From: Cannabis sativa
Taxonomy: Eukaryota; Streptophyta; Magnoliopsida; Rosales; Cannabaceae
DNA: 64,000 bases
Reading direction: 5' to 3'
Assembly (NCBI RefSeq): GCF_029168945.1
Contig: NC_083604.1
Span: forward strand, 47,611,686 to 47,675,685
The translations under genes and the position numbers were made by a program. Below the pieces are notes generated by a model. That model had not been told where the DNA came from, did no database searches, and was given only the letters and a program-made list of their open reading frames with translations. Shown piece by piece: positions 44,158 through 55,902 of the stretch; position 1 is the stretch's first letter; each line of letters opens with the position of its first letter.

Positions 44158-47086
44158 CTACTGATAATAAAATTTCAAGCTCTCGCTATTCCATGCTCGT
44201 GGAATCGCGGTTCCATCGAGTGTTGCGAGTCGATAAGTTGCCTCACCAATTTGATCTGCGATGAGGTATGGTCCTTCCCAATTATCCCCAAAAACCCCAT
44301 GCGACGGGATTTTGGTGTTTGGCATTACTCTTCTAAGGACCAAGTCTCCTGCTCGCAGGGTTTTTACCTTCACTTTGGAGTTAAAGTACCTTGCGGTTCG
44401 CTGTTGATAAGCCGCATTTTGTAGGTGCGCTTTATCACGCTTTTCCTCCAAAAGGTCAAGGCAGAATAGCTGGTTCTCGTTGTTCTGCGAGATATTGAAA
44501 ATATCCCTGCGTAGGGAACCTGCCCCAACTTCAACTGGCAACATGGCCTCGCACCCGTAAGAAAGTGAGAAGGGTGTTTCGCCAGTTGTAGATCGAGGGG
44601 TCGTATTATAGGACCATAGGACTTGCGATAATTCATCTGGCCAAGCCCCTTTGCGACCTTCTAATTTTCCCTTTATGGTGTGCTTAATTATCTTATTAAC
44701 TGCTTCAGTCTGTCCATTACTCTGCGGGTAAGCAACTGAGGAAAAAGCTTTTTTAATCCCCAGATCGTCGCATAGCTGTCGCATCTCTTTACAGTCAAAT
44801 TGTTTTCCATTGTCCGAAATGAGTTTATGCGGAATACCAAAACGACAAATGATGGAGGTGTAGACGAACTCGCGTAATTTCGTTGCAGTGATGGTTGCGA
44901 GTGCTTTTGCTTCAGCCCACTTTGTGAAGTAATCAACTGCGACCACAGCATATTTGACTCCGCCTTTTCCCTTGGGTAACTCGCCGATTAAATCGATCCC
45001 CCATATTGCAAAGGGCCAGGGACTCGTGATAGAATTGAGGTTACTCGGGGGCTGGTGTGTGTAAGTGGCTATTCGCTGGCATCTATCACACCTTTTTGCA
45101 AATGCGAGGGCATCTTGTCGCAGTGTTGGCCAGTAATACCCTTGCCGCATAATTTTTAAGGCAAGGGAATTACCTCCAGTATGATTGCCACAAATTCCCT
45201 CGTGTACTTCACGCAGTATGTAACCGCAGTCTTCTCCACTGATACATTTGAGAAGTGGTTGACTAAAACTTCTGCGATACAAACTCTGGTCATATATCAC
45301 ATAACGGGCTGCTCGCTGTCGCAATTTCCGTGCTTCTATTTTATCATCAGGTAGGAGCCCCTTGTCAAGGTATGCGAGGATAGGAGTCATCCAGGTAATC
45401 TTCTGGACATCAACGATTTCCATGACCACTTCTCGATCTATTGTTGGGTGAGCCAATACATCTACCGGAATTACATCGAGTAATTCGGCTTCTCTGGTGG
45501 AGGCCAGTCGGGCCAATGCGTCTGCGTGAGCATTTTGAGCACGCGGTACTCGAGACACCACTACATGTTTGAACTTCTGCATTATTTCACGAACGATGGC
45601 TAAGTATTTAACCAATCTTCCTCCTCTTGCTAGGTATTCTCCATTCACTTGGCATACCACGATTTGAGAGTCGCTAAAAGCTTGTAGATACTCGACTTTC
45701 TTCTCGAGGGCCAATTTTAGACCTGCGATTAAAGCCTCATACTCGGCTTCATTGTTAGATGCAGAGAATTCAAAACGTAAAGCAGCGTGTACCTTGAAAT
45801 TATTGGGACTGATTAGCAAGATCCCGCTGCCAGAACCTTCATTATTTGAGGCTCCATCGACATATAATGTCCATACTTCTTTGCTTGCCACGACAATGTC
45901 ATTTCCACCCTCTACAACTGCCACCTCGGTGCTTGGGAATTCAAGTATAAAATCTGCCAAGGCTTGCCCCTTGACCGCAGTTCTTGGTTTATACTTGATG
46001 TCGAACTGACTTAACTCCATTGCCCACTTTAACAATCTCCCCGATGCTTCTGGTTTCGCCAAAACCTGTCTTAAGGGGAAGTTTGTCAAAACTTCAATGC
46101 TGTGAGCCTGGAAATAAGGTCGCAATTTTCTTGAGGATATTATCAAGGCGAAGGCTAGTTTCTCCATTTGAGGATAACGCGTCTCGGCGTCTAATAATCG
46201 CTTACTGACGTAATACACCGGGTGTTGGCGTCCTTGGTCCTCGCGGATTAGTACTGAACTAATCGCGTATTCGGAGACGGCCAAATAAATAGACAAAACT
46301 TCTCCGGACAACGGTTTTGATAAAACTGGAGGTTGTCCTAAATGCGTTTTTAAAGCTTGAAAAGCCTGCTCGCATTTTTCGTTCCATTGAAACCTTTTGT
46401 TTCCTTTCAAAGTCTGGAAAAACTCTTTACACTTGTCAGAGGATCTGGATATGAAGCGGTTTAAAGCCGCGACTTTACCCGTGAGGCTTTGAACCTCCTT
46501 TGGCTTAGTTGGTGACGACATTTCTATTAATGCCCTGATCTTCGCAGGATTGGCTTCTATTCCTCGCTGATTTACCATAAAACCAAGGAACTTTCCGGAA
46601 CCCACTCCAAAGACGCATTTCAACGGATTTAGACGCATCTTGTATCGCCGCAATATGTCGAACATGGCCTGCAAGTGCGTAATATGATCTTCCGCATGCT
46701 GCGACTTTACGAGCATATCGTCAACATATACCTCCATTGTCTTTCCAATAAGATCTGCGAACATCATATTCACTAGCCTTTGATAAGTCGCACCTGCGTT
46801 TATTAAACCAAAAGGCATTACTTTGTAACAGTATAATCCTCGATCAGTAATGAACGAGGTATGTTCTTGGTCCGGTTCATACATCGGGATTTGGTTGTAT
46901 CCTGAGTACGCATCCATGAAGCTTAAAAGTGCGTGACCTGCAGTGGCATCGACAAGCTGGTCAATGCTAGGAAGAGGAAAGCTGTCTTTGGGACAGGCTC
47001 TGTTCAGATCTGTAAAGTCAACGCACGTGCGCCATGAGCCATTAGGCTTTGGCACGAGTACTGGGTTAGCTAACCAGTTGGGGTAA
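44158..47086 (-). pseudogene. Gypsy-2 pol, C-terminal part (RT to integrase), open frame
   Basis: About 965 codons stay open from PKPNGSWRTCVDFTDLN to the stop at 44158. Order: RT (MPFGLINAGATYQ, YVDDMLVKS), first RNase H (SIYLAVSEYAISSVLIRED, VYYVSKRLL), second RNase H (TLYVDGASNNEGSGS, ASNNEAEYEALIAG, DSQIVVCQVNGEY), integrase zinc finger (EVHEGICGNHTGG, CDRCQ), core with GIDLIGELPKG, LISDNGKQF, PQSNGQTEAVNK. All catalytic residues seem present. No chromodomain is seen. The young Copia cuts it off from its N-terminal part at YPNWLANP, so this copy cannot be read as one polyprotein. Confidence 0.9.
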
Positions 47087-47553
47087 TGATGGTTTGAGAA
47101 TAAATTTGTATTGGTTTAGATTTGTATGGGATGAATATTAGGTGGTGTAGTATGATGATGTTGATAAGTTGATAAGTTGGATGATTGGTGGGACAAGGAA
47201 GAGTTATGTAGTGTTTTAATTTTTATGTGTGTAGTAAGAGAGGAGACAAGGTAGTAGGCTAGTAGTAAAAGACTTGCTTTGGCTACTCAAGCTTGGTTAC
47301 AATTTGAAGCTTGATGGGGTATTTATAGTTGCTCACCCCTTACACTTTATGGCTAGAATTATTTCTTCTAGATCCTTCTTTTACTAGAAGGAATTATATC
47401 CAAACAAATCTAAATGTTTCTAGAGTACAACATAACTAGTATATTCTAGATTTAATCTAATCTAGAATTCTCTTAAGTTCTTAGATAATTTTTCTACAAG
47501 TGTATAGAAATGTCTAGACTAAATTGTGTAGAAATGTGTAGCAAATTTCATCA
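47087..47553 (-). repeat. Young Copia 3' LTR
   Basis: 467 bp. It has GATAAGTT twice in tandem where the other LTR has it once. The TSD GGTAA lies immediately to its left. Confidence 0.94.
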
Positions 47554-50500
47554 CTCCTCCTTGGTACACATTTCGGTAACTCCAATCATGTCTCGCAGTA
47601 GCTCAAACTTGCCTCTTGGTAGTTCCTTTGTGAATATGTCGGCTACCTGCTCTTGAGTCTTGCAGTGCTTGAGCTCGATTTCTTTGTTTGCTTCTGCTTC
47701 CCTGATGAAATGGTACTTGATGCTTATATGCTTAGTTCTACTATGAAATACTTGATTTTTCGCCATTGCTATAGCTGATTTGCTATCGCAATATATCTTT
47801 GTAGCTTCTTTCTGTGATTCTCCCATGTCTTCTAGTATTCTTTTGAGCCATATAGCTTGGCTTGTAGTCATTGCTGCTGCAATATACTCTGCTTCTGCTG
47901 ATGATTGCGCAACAGTTGCTTGCTTCTTTGATGCCCATGAAAATATTCCTGATCCAAGTTTGAAGGCATATCCTGACGTGCTCTTCATGTCATCTATGGA
48001 TCCTGCCCAGTCACTATCTGTGTAGCCAACAAGTTTTGAGTCACCTGTAACTCCGTACCATATTCCGTAGAATTTTGTTCCTTGCAAGTATGTGAGGATT
48101 CGCTTGGCTGCTCCATAGTGAACTTGACTTGGATCATGCATGAATCTTGATAGGAGACTAACTGCGTACATTATGTCTGGTCTTGTAGCAGTTAGATATA
48201 GTAGGCTACCAATTAGACTTCGAAATTTTGATTCATCAGCTTTCGGTGAGCCATCTTCTTTCTTGAGAGCTTTGTTGTTGTCTAATGGAGTTGATACAGT
48301 CTTGCATCCTTCCATTTTGAATTTCTTCAATAGTGTCTCTGTATACTTCTTTTGTGAGATGAAGATCCCATCTTCTTTTTGAGTTATTTCGATCCCGAGA
48401 AAGTAGTGCATTAATCCCAGGTCGGTCATCTCAAAATTTTTCATCATGTCTTCTTTAAACTTCTTTATCATCTTCTCATTATTGCCTGTGTAGATGAGAT
48501 CATAGACGTATAAAGAGACAATTAGTGTATCATTCATACCTTGAGTTTTGATGTAAAGAGTTGGCTCACTCTTGCTCCTCCTGAATCCTTGCTCGGTAAA
48601 GTAGCTGTCGATTCTGCTATACCAGGCTCGCGGAGCTTGCTTTAGGCCATATAAAGCCTTTTTCAATTTGAGGACTTTATCTTCCTGTCCTTGTACCATG
48701 AACCCTTGAGGTTGCTCCACATAAATTTCTTCTTCAAGATAACCATTTAGGAATGCTGACTTCACATCGAGTTGAAAAATCTTCCATTTCTTCTGTGAGG
48801 CTAGAGCTATTAAAGCCCTAATAGTGTCAAGGCGTGCAACTGGAGCAAATGTTTCGTTGTAGTCGACTCCATATTGTTGTGAGTATCCTTTCGCAACTAA
48901 CCTTGCTTTGTGCTTTTGGATAGATCCATCTGCGTTAAGCTTTATCTTGTAGACCCACTTGACTCCTATAGTATCTTTGTCTTGTGGACGATCTACAAGC
49001 TCCCAAGTCTCATTCTTCATAATCATCTTTATCTCTTCATTCATAGCTTTTCTCCATACTTCTTGTTTATGAGCTGCTTCAAAGCTTTCTGGCTCCATAA
49101 GTACTAAGTTGCATGTCTCGTAGATTTCTGATAGCGGTCTTGTTCGCCTTACTGGTGAGTCTGGCGGAGATTCTATGACTTGTGCAGGTTCTTGTGTTGT
49201 TGGTTGAGTAAGAACTTCATTTTGATTAGTTTCTTGTCTTGGCGGTAGAGGAATATTGACTGTCTTTCTTTCAACTTCTTGTGTCTCCCAGTTGTATGCA
49301 GCATCTTCGTCAAATTTGACGTCTCGACTGATTATTAGCTTATTTGTTTCTAAGCTATAGACTCGATAACCTTTTGATTGAGTACTATAGCCTAAGAAGA
49401 TTCCTTTCTCTGCCTTCTCATCAAGCTTGCCTCTTTTCTCTTTTGGAATGTGACTATAGCATATGCAGCCGAAGACTTTGAGATGCTTTGCTGATGGCTT
49501 ACGTCCGCTCCAAGCTTCGATCGGTGTCTTATTCTGCACGACTTTGGTTGGACATCGGTTGAGCAAGTAGACTGCAGTGCTTACTGCCTCTGCCCAAAAT
49601 CATTTTGGGAGACCTTTCTCTAGCAGCATGGCTCTTGCTGCCTCCATAACAGTCTTGTTTTTCCTTTCAGATACACCATTCTGTTCTAGTGCGTATCCAA
49701 CAGTGAGTTGGTGCTCCATCCCTTCATCTTCACAGAACTTGTTGAATTCATTAGAAGTGTATTCTTTGCCTCTATCACTTCTAATTGTCTTGATGAAGTG
49801 ACCACTTTGTCTTTCAACACGGGATTTGAACTTTTTGAAAATATCGAAGACTTGCGACTTTTGTTGCATAAAATAAACCCATGTCATTCTAGTAAAGTCA
49901 TCAATGAAGAGACTGAAGTACCTGTTTTGGTCATTTGATGGAGTGCGCATTGCCCCGCAGACGTCAGTATGGACTAGCTCCAGTGGTTTTTTGGCTCTCC
50001 AAGCTTTGCCAGATGGAAAAGGTTGTCGATGTTGTTTCCCGAGCATGCATCCTTCGCAGACTGTGTTGATCTCCTTAATTGCTGGGAGGTCTCGCATCAT
50101 ATTCTTCTGCTTGAGGATCTTAAGCCCATGGAAGTTGAAGTGACCAAACCTTCTATGCCATAGCCATGGCTCATCTGTTTGCGCTTGCATTGCCACATTG
50201 CTTGCATATCTCCATTGTATGGGAAAGCATCTATTTTCTTTCATTTTTACCTTTGCAATTTGAAAAGATTTATCTTGCTTATCATATATTGTGCAAGAAT
50301 CTCCTTCAAAATGCAAAGAGTACCCTTTTTCAATCATTTGACCTACGCTAAGTAGGTTTTGATCAATGTTGGGTACCAGGAGTACATCATTGATGTATCT
50401 CTTGCCTTTTTTAGTGTCAATGGCAATGGTGCCTTTGCCGACTGCTTCCATGAAGTCACCATTACCAATTTTGACTTTAGTCTTGGATCTATCAAGACTA

Positions 50501-51501
50501 CAAAAGATGCTTTCGTTTTTCGTCATGTGGTTACTACAACCACTATCAAGATACCAAGTATCTTTTCCTTCTTCTGTTGCAGCTTGGCAGACATAGAAGA
50601 GATTATTTTCATCATTTTTCTCTTCGGAAAAATTAGCTTGATGGGATTTCTTTAAACGACAAGTTTTTTCACTGTGGCCAAATTTTTTACAATTTTGGCA
50701 CTGTGGTTTTCCTTTAAACCAGCAATCTTTTTCCAAGTGACTTTTTCTTTTACAAATGCCACATGGAGGATACTTGTCGTTATTTTCTTTTTGTTTTTCT
50801 TGTGTCTTTTTCCCATCAGCTTTTGGTTTTTGAGACTGCGAATTAATTTTAGACTGAAAGGCATTTTCAACTTCACTTTCCTTATGCCTTTCTCGTCTAC
50901 TTTCATATGCTTCAAGAGAGCCCATTAGTTCAGTTGGTGATAGAGTTTCTAAATCTTTAGTTTCCTCTATCACAGAAACTATTGAATCATATTTTTCTGT
51001 ACAAGAAATTAGTATCTTTTGTACTATATTCTTGTCAGAAATTATTTCTCCATAGGCTCCCATTTGATTTACTATTTCTTTAATTCTAGAATAGTAATCT
51101 TTTGCAGTCTCATTATCTTTCATTTTAAGATTCTCAAAATCTCTTCTAAGCTTTTGTAGTCTAACTGTGCGTACCTTGACGGTTCCTTGGAACTCCTCCT
51201 GCAGCGTGTCCCATGCTTCTTTTGCTGTTGCTGCGCCCATTATTCGTGGAAAAAGATTGTCTGCCATAGCTTGCTGCAAGCAATATAATGCATGAGAATC
51301 CTTTTGTTGATTATCCTCCAGTGCCTTCTTTTGATCTTCCGAAAGAGTTGTAATATCTTCCGGAATAGTGATTCCTTCTTCAACAATTTTCCATAGATTT
51401 TGTGATCGAAAATAGGTCCTCATTTTGATGGACCAAAAATCATAGTTTTCTCCATGGAAAATTGGAAGAGGTAGTGAAGAGCGATTGTACTCCGAACTCA
51501 T
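47551..51501 (-). pseudogene. Young Copia gag-pol with one TGA stop
   Basis: One frame of about 1316 codons, interrupted only by TGA at 49600-49602 (LPK*FWAEAV; an aromatic residue normally stands there). Gag starts MSSEYNRSSLPLPIFHGENY; two zinc knuckles follow (CGICKRKSHLEKDC, CQNCKKFGHSEKTC), then protease WYLDSGCSNHM, integrase (LWHRRFGHFNFHG, HTDVCGAM, RSDRGKEY, NGVSERKNKTVM), RT (VKWVYKIKLNADGSIQKHKA, LDVKSAFLNGYLEE) and RNase H (GYTDSDWAGSIDDMKSTSGY, SSAEAEYIAA). The RT active site reads SLYVYDLIYTG: the first Asp of YVDD is Tyr. The protein would be truncated and the RT inactive. Confidence 0.94.
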
Positions 51502-51561
51502 GTTGATGAGTGGAAAAGATTACGCCCAGTGATATATGATCGAACGGAGCTCTGATACCAC

Positions 51562-52020
51562 TGATGGTTTGAGAATAAATTTGCATTGGTTTAGATTTGT
51601 ATGGGATGAATATTAGGTGGTGTAGTATGATGATGTTGATAAGTTGGATGATTGGTGGGACAAGGAAGAGTTATGTAGTGTTTTAATTTTTATGTGTGTA
51701 GTAAGAGAGGAGACAAGGTAGTAGGCTAGTAGTAAAAGACTTGCTTTGGCTACTCAAGCTTGGTTACAATTTGAAGCTTGATGGGGTATTTATAGTTGCT
51801 CACCCCTTACACTTTATGGCTAGAATTATTTCTTCTAGATCCTTCTTTTACTAGAAGGAATTATATCCAAACAAATCTAAATGTTTCTAGAGTACAACAT
51901 AACTAGTATATTCTAGATTTAATCTAATCTAGAATTCTCTTAAGTTCTTAGATAATTTTTCTACAAGTGTATAGAAATGTCTAGACTAAATTGTGTAGAA
52001 ATGTGTAGCAAATTTCATCA
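51562..52020 (-). repeat. Young Copia 5' LTR with TATA box
   Basis: 459 bp, adjacent to the primer-binding site. TATAAATACC on the minus strand (51787-51794 on plus) is the likely promoter. The TSD GGTAA lies to the right. Confidence 0.94.
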
Positions 52021-54965
52021 GGTAAAATGACTCCCGTATAAAGCCGCAGGCAAGGAGGCGGTCAACTTCTTCTTTCAGCGCTTGGTACCTCGCGGGGTCC
52101 ATTTTGCGGCGCTTTTGTCGGACACCTCGCACTTCAGGGTCAATGTTCAAGCGATGACACATGACCTGTGGAGATATCCCGACCATATCTCGATTGTATC
52201 TTCCGCGGCTTGGGCTGCGGCGGTGTGATCAAGGATTCTTGGATCCAAGTCTGGTTTGTCCATGTGCGGTACCTCCTCGATCCTGAGGATCTCCTGGCGA
52301 GGTGGTGGTGCATCCAAAAGGTGGATAACATTCACCGTCCTTTTTTCTGCGAGTTTGACAGCTGCATTATAACATTCTCGAGAGTCAGATTGGACTCCCC
52401 TCACCGATCCTACTCCTAGGGAGTAGGGAACTTCATCGTTAGATGATATATCGAGGTTATGATCTTCATCTCCTTCAGAATTGGTCGACCAATCACAGCG
52501 TTATACGCTGAGTATTGGTCGATTACTGCGAAGTCGGCCATCGACTTGGCAGTTATCGGGGCAGTTCCCAAAGTGATTGGGAGTTTGATCATTCCTTTGA
52601 TTGCTATGACATCTCCCGAGAAGCCATAGATGCTTGATGTCATAGGTCGCAAATCCTTCTCTTGCAATCCCATTTGCTTGAAGGCTTGGAAATTCAGCAA
52701 ATTCACCGAACTCCCATTGTCGACCAGTATACGATGGACATTGTCTCCACCAATATTGGCGACTATCACAAGTGCATCAGAGTGTGGGTGGTGGACCCAT
52801 CTCGCATCGCTCTCCATAAAGACGATGTCCTCGCATTCTTTCTTGAAGAGCTTCTCTGGCCGTTCACCAAGATTGTTCACATTGGTTAATGGCCTCTCCT
52901 TGGCTTCTCTGGCATACCTTTCTTGCGATTTGCGAGAGTCGCCTGCGATGTGCGGTCCTCCGATTATGGTTAAGATATTGTGAGGTGTTTTCGAGCCACT
53001 CGCGTTTTGGCTATCTCCTTTGCCATCCGCTTGGGGATGTCCCTCCTCGCTTCTCTTATACTTGTCGAACTTCCCTCTTCTGATCAGTTCCTCTATCTCA
53101 TCCTGCAAGACCCAACATTCAAGAGTAGTGTGACCAATGTCCTTGTGATACTTACAGAATTTTTTGGGATCTCTCCGGTCGCGATTTCCCCTGATGGGGG
53201 GTGGCTTCTTGAAGACGTCGTTCCTTTCCTCAATCGCATAGATATGGTCTCGAGGTACGGCAAGTTCAGTATAGTTGACGAAGCGAGGTCCTCCCTTCCT
53301 TTTCGGCGAGGACTCCTTCTTTTGGGGTGACTTAGCCAACTTCGGGCTTCGCGGTCTGCGCGAGCTGCGTCTTCTTGGGCTTCGGCCCCTGGAATTCTTC
53401 CCTCGCGGACTGCGAGAGCGCGACTGCGGTATGGGTGATCGTCGTTTGTTCTTGCCCTTCTCCAACTCTGCCAGAGAGTTCTCGATTCTCTTGTGAGGTT
53501 CGGCCATGGCGAAGAACTCTACTAAGGATTCCGGCCTTCGGGCTTGTAGTTCCTTCCAGAAGTCGGTTCTTGGCAAGATACCTGTAATTAACATGCAAAC
53601 AAGCGAAGACTCGGGGGACTTCTCGACTTTTGTTACTTCTGCGTTAAAACGCTTGAAATAATCTTGTAAAGACTCACCAGGTTCTTGTTTGATGTTGGCC
53701 AAAGTCGTATAGGGTGGCCTATACGTCATTGTGGCCTGGAAATGTGTGAGGAATAAGTCGACGAAGTTTTCCCACGTCGATATCGATGCCTCAGGTAATT
53801 GGGTGAACCAATCATGGGCATTCTCCTCGAGTGTTGCCGCAAGAATGCGACACTTCGCAAGTTGCGGTACCTGGTCCACTTCCATTATAGTATTGAACTT
53901 TTCTAAGTAATCTAACGGGTTAGAAGTACCTTTATATTTGAGGGATTCGGATAAACGAAACCCTTTTGGAAGTTGGGCCTGCCGCACTTCTGCGGTAAAA
54001 GGCGAAGTGCCATGCAGCTTGTATATAGGCTTACGCTGCTGCTCGAGCATCTTCAAAGCTTGCAGCAGCATGCTTTGATCAATTCCTCCTGTCACAGGGG
54101 TTGGAGTCGCTGCGACTGCGGGGCTCGCAACTACTGCGGCAAGGTTCGAGGGGATATTAATCCCAGTGGTCGCGATCGGCGCGATGGGCGGGTTGTTAAC
54201 TGTGTTGACACCCTGATCGCCCGTATGGGGATCATGGAGCGTCTCAGTGTTATGTGGGCCGCGAGAGCGTGCCCTAAAAACTGCGTTGAGGTGATCACGC
54301 AGATCACCTCGGTGTACACGATAACGTCCTCCCTGCTGTGTCTGTACAGAGCCAGACCTCGTATACCTGCTCGGAGTGCGGCCATGCGAGGATGAAGAGG
54401 CTGATTCTGCGTCGTTGTCTCGAGATGGACGACTGCGAGGATTGCGGCGCTCAGGATCCTCGTCGATTTGTGCGCTCTGGTTAGGAAACCTTGCAGATTG
54501 ATCTCTTGACATCGGGTGATTCAGGTCCAGAGCTTCAGGGTCAGTTCTTCGTTCCCTGCGTACACGGTTAGTTTGACGTCTGGAAACTGTTACCTGAGGG
54601 TTTTCGTTGCGAACGGCAGGAACTCGAGGAGGGCGTCGAGCTCGACTCTGTCCATCTACCTCGGCTTGTAGTGCTCGCAATTGGTCCTGAATTGCAGCAT
54701 ATTGATCGGTCGTGAGCTGGACCATTCCTTCGGACACTACCGCCGGGGTGACGGGGGGAAAATGCATGGTTGCTGGTGGTGTGGACGTGTCTCCGACTTG
54801 AGGGCCAGTCGTTTCTGGGAATAGGTTGAGAAGTCTGATGTTGCTCCTCCCTACTCCGCCATCGATGACGTCCACAGGTGGCACTCCAGCTCCAGGCAAT
54901 GGTACGCTCATCATTCCAACATTGATAGATTCGTTGTTAGCTCCGTTAACGTGATTTCCAGCCAT
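52021..54965 (-). pseudogene. Gypsy-2 gag-protease and start of RT, disrupted
   Basis: The real start is probably MAGNHVNGANNES at 54965, although the frame is open further up into the LTR. Gag (KGFRLSESLKYKGTSNPLDY, EPGESLQDYFKRFNAEV), basic Arg/Ser-rich segment, knuckle CKYHKDIGHTTLEC and protease ILVDNGSSVNLL are intact to 52416. A frameshift near 52418-52424 follows (KFPTP then VGSVRGVQ in another frame). About 140 bases present in Gypsy-1 are missing near 52192 (AEDTIE is joined to sequence before DMVGISPQVM). The frame resumes to FIRESFYP, where the Copia is inserted. Confidence 0.9.
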
Positions 54966-55010
54966 GATGAATGGTGTTCTTTGAAGTGAATGAAATCTTT
55001 CAGTCGAATT

Positions 55011-55028
55011 CCCACAGATGGCGCCAAA
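55011..55028 (-). other. Gypsy-2 primer-binding site
   Basis: TTTGGCGCCATCTGTGGG on the minus strand directly follows the 5' LTR. It differs from Gypsy-1 at two positions. Confidence 0.8.
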
Positions 55029-55897
55029 TGTTGTCGAGTGAATTTCGCAACACCAAAAAGTACTATTTAACTGATATAAAAGAGAATTTTTAGAGAAATG
55101 ACAAGTGCGAGTATTCAACCTAGAATGGCGAGTACTCAACTGGGAATGCAAGAACAAACAACAAAGCTGGAAAAAGTAAACAAGACAAAGAATTATAGTG
55201 GTTCAGTCAGATTTCGATCTGCTTAGTCCACTGTAGCAAAGGATTCGTAGGTGCATTTTCATGGTGGATCACCCTTTTATATACAAAGTAGGTGTCCAAT
55301 CGGTTACATAAGGATCACATTCATTGTTAATCCATTATTTACACATTGAATTGCAATAACTAAACTCAAACAACGTTAACATTAATAAATGTGTGACAGT
55401 TACTAAGTTCATCAACGTATGCGTCTTCCGCATCTGCGAGTTGACTGTTCATGTTCCGTTTGTTGAGATCGCAGGATCGCCAGTACGTTTGGAACGTCTG
55501 CGTCATTAGGTAATCGCCCATTGTAGATATCGCATGTTTGGAGCTAGTAAAATCTGGACATGCGAATTTATAGTGGTCTGTCAGGGCTATTGGGTCGTTG
55601 GGACCAGACTGCATCATAGGGAATTGGTCTCTATACTTGTCGCGAAAATATAGAGGGGACACTCGCACATGTTCTGACACATGCGAGTTGGATCTACCCT
55701 GCATGATGAGAATCACGGTTACGCGGTGCGACTTAAATCGCACTTGCAGTATCTCGCTGGTTTTATCCTGAGAGAGGTCAAAACTTCGAGACGTCTCTCG
55801 TGGACATTCAGCCTTCATTGGAAATCTGAATACACGTGTCCTTTAAAGAGGAGTCTGGTCTCGAGTATCTAGGTGAGAGAGAAATCTCACTATAACA
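55029..55897 (-). repeat. Gypsy-2 5' LTR with TATA box
   Basis: 869 bp, next to the primer site. TATATAAAAG on the minus strand (about 55275-55283) is the promoter candidate. The TSD TAACA follows at 55898-55902. Confidence 0.92.
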
Positions 55898-55902
55898 TAA
55901 CA

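Larger units (their letters stand above)
47087..52020 (-). mobile_element. Young Copia element (4.93 kb) inside Gypsy-2 pol
   Basis: LTRs 47087-47553 (467 bp) and 51562-52020 (459 bp), ends TGATG/CATCA, TSD GGTAA (47082-47086, 52021-52025), primer site TGGTATCAGAGCTCC (minus strand, 51546-51560) and purine tract AAGGAGGAG. The LTRs differ by one 8-bp repeat (GATAAGTT) and apparently one substitution, which marks it as the youngest insertion in the stack. The polyprotein has a single stop and a mutated RT motif, so it is unlikely to move by itself. Confidence 0.95.
39468..55897 (-). mobile_element. Gypsy-2: Tat-lineage LTR retrotransposon, split by a young Copia
   Basis: A 16.43-kb span (about 11.5 kb without the inner Copia) with LTRs of 871 and 869 bp and TSD TAACA (39463-39467, 55898-55902). 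Same layout as Gypsy-1: gag-pol on the minus strand, spliced antisense gene on the plus strand. About ten substitutions plus a 2-bp indel separate its LTRs by hand count, so it is younger than Gypsy-1. It is defective through a frameshift near 52420, a deletion near 52195 and the Copia insertion at 47087. Confidence 0.94.
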
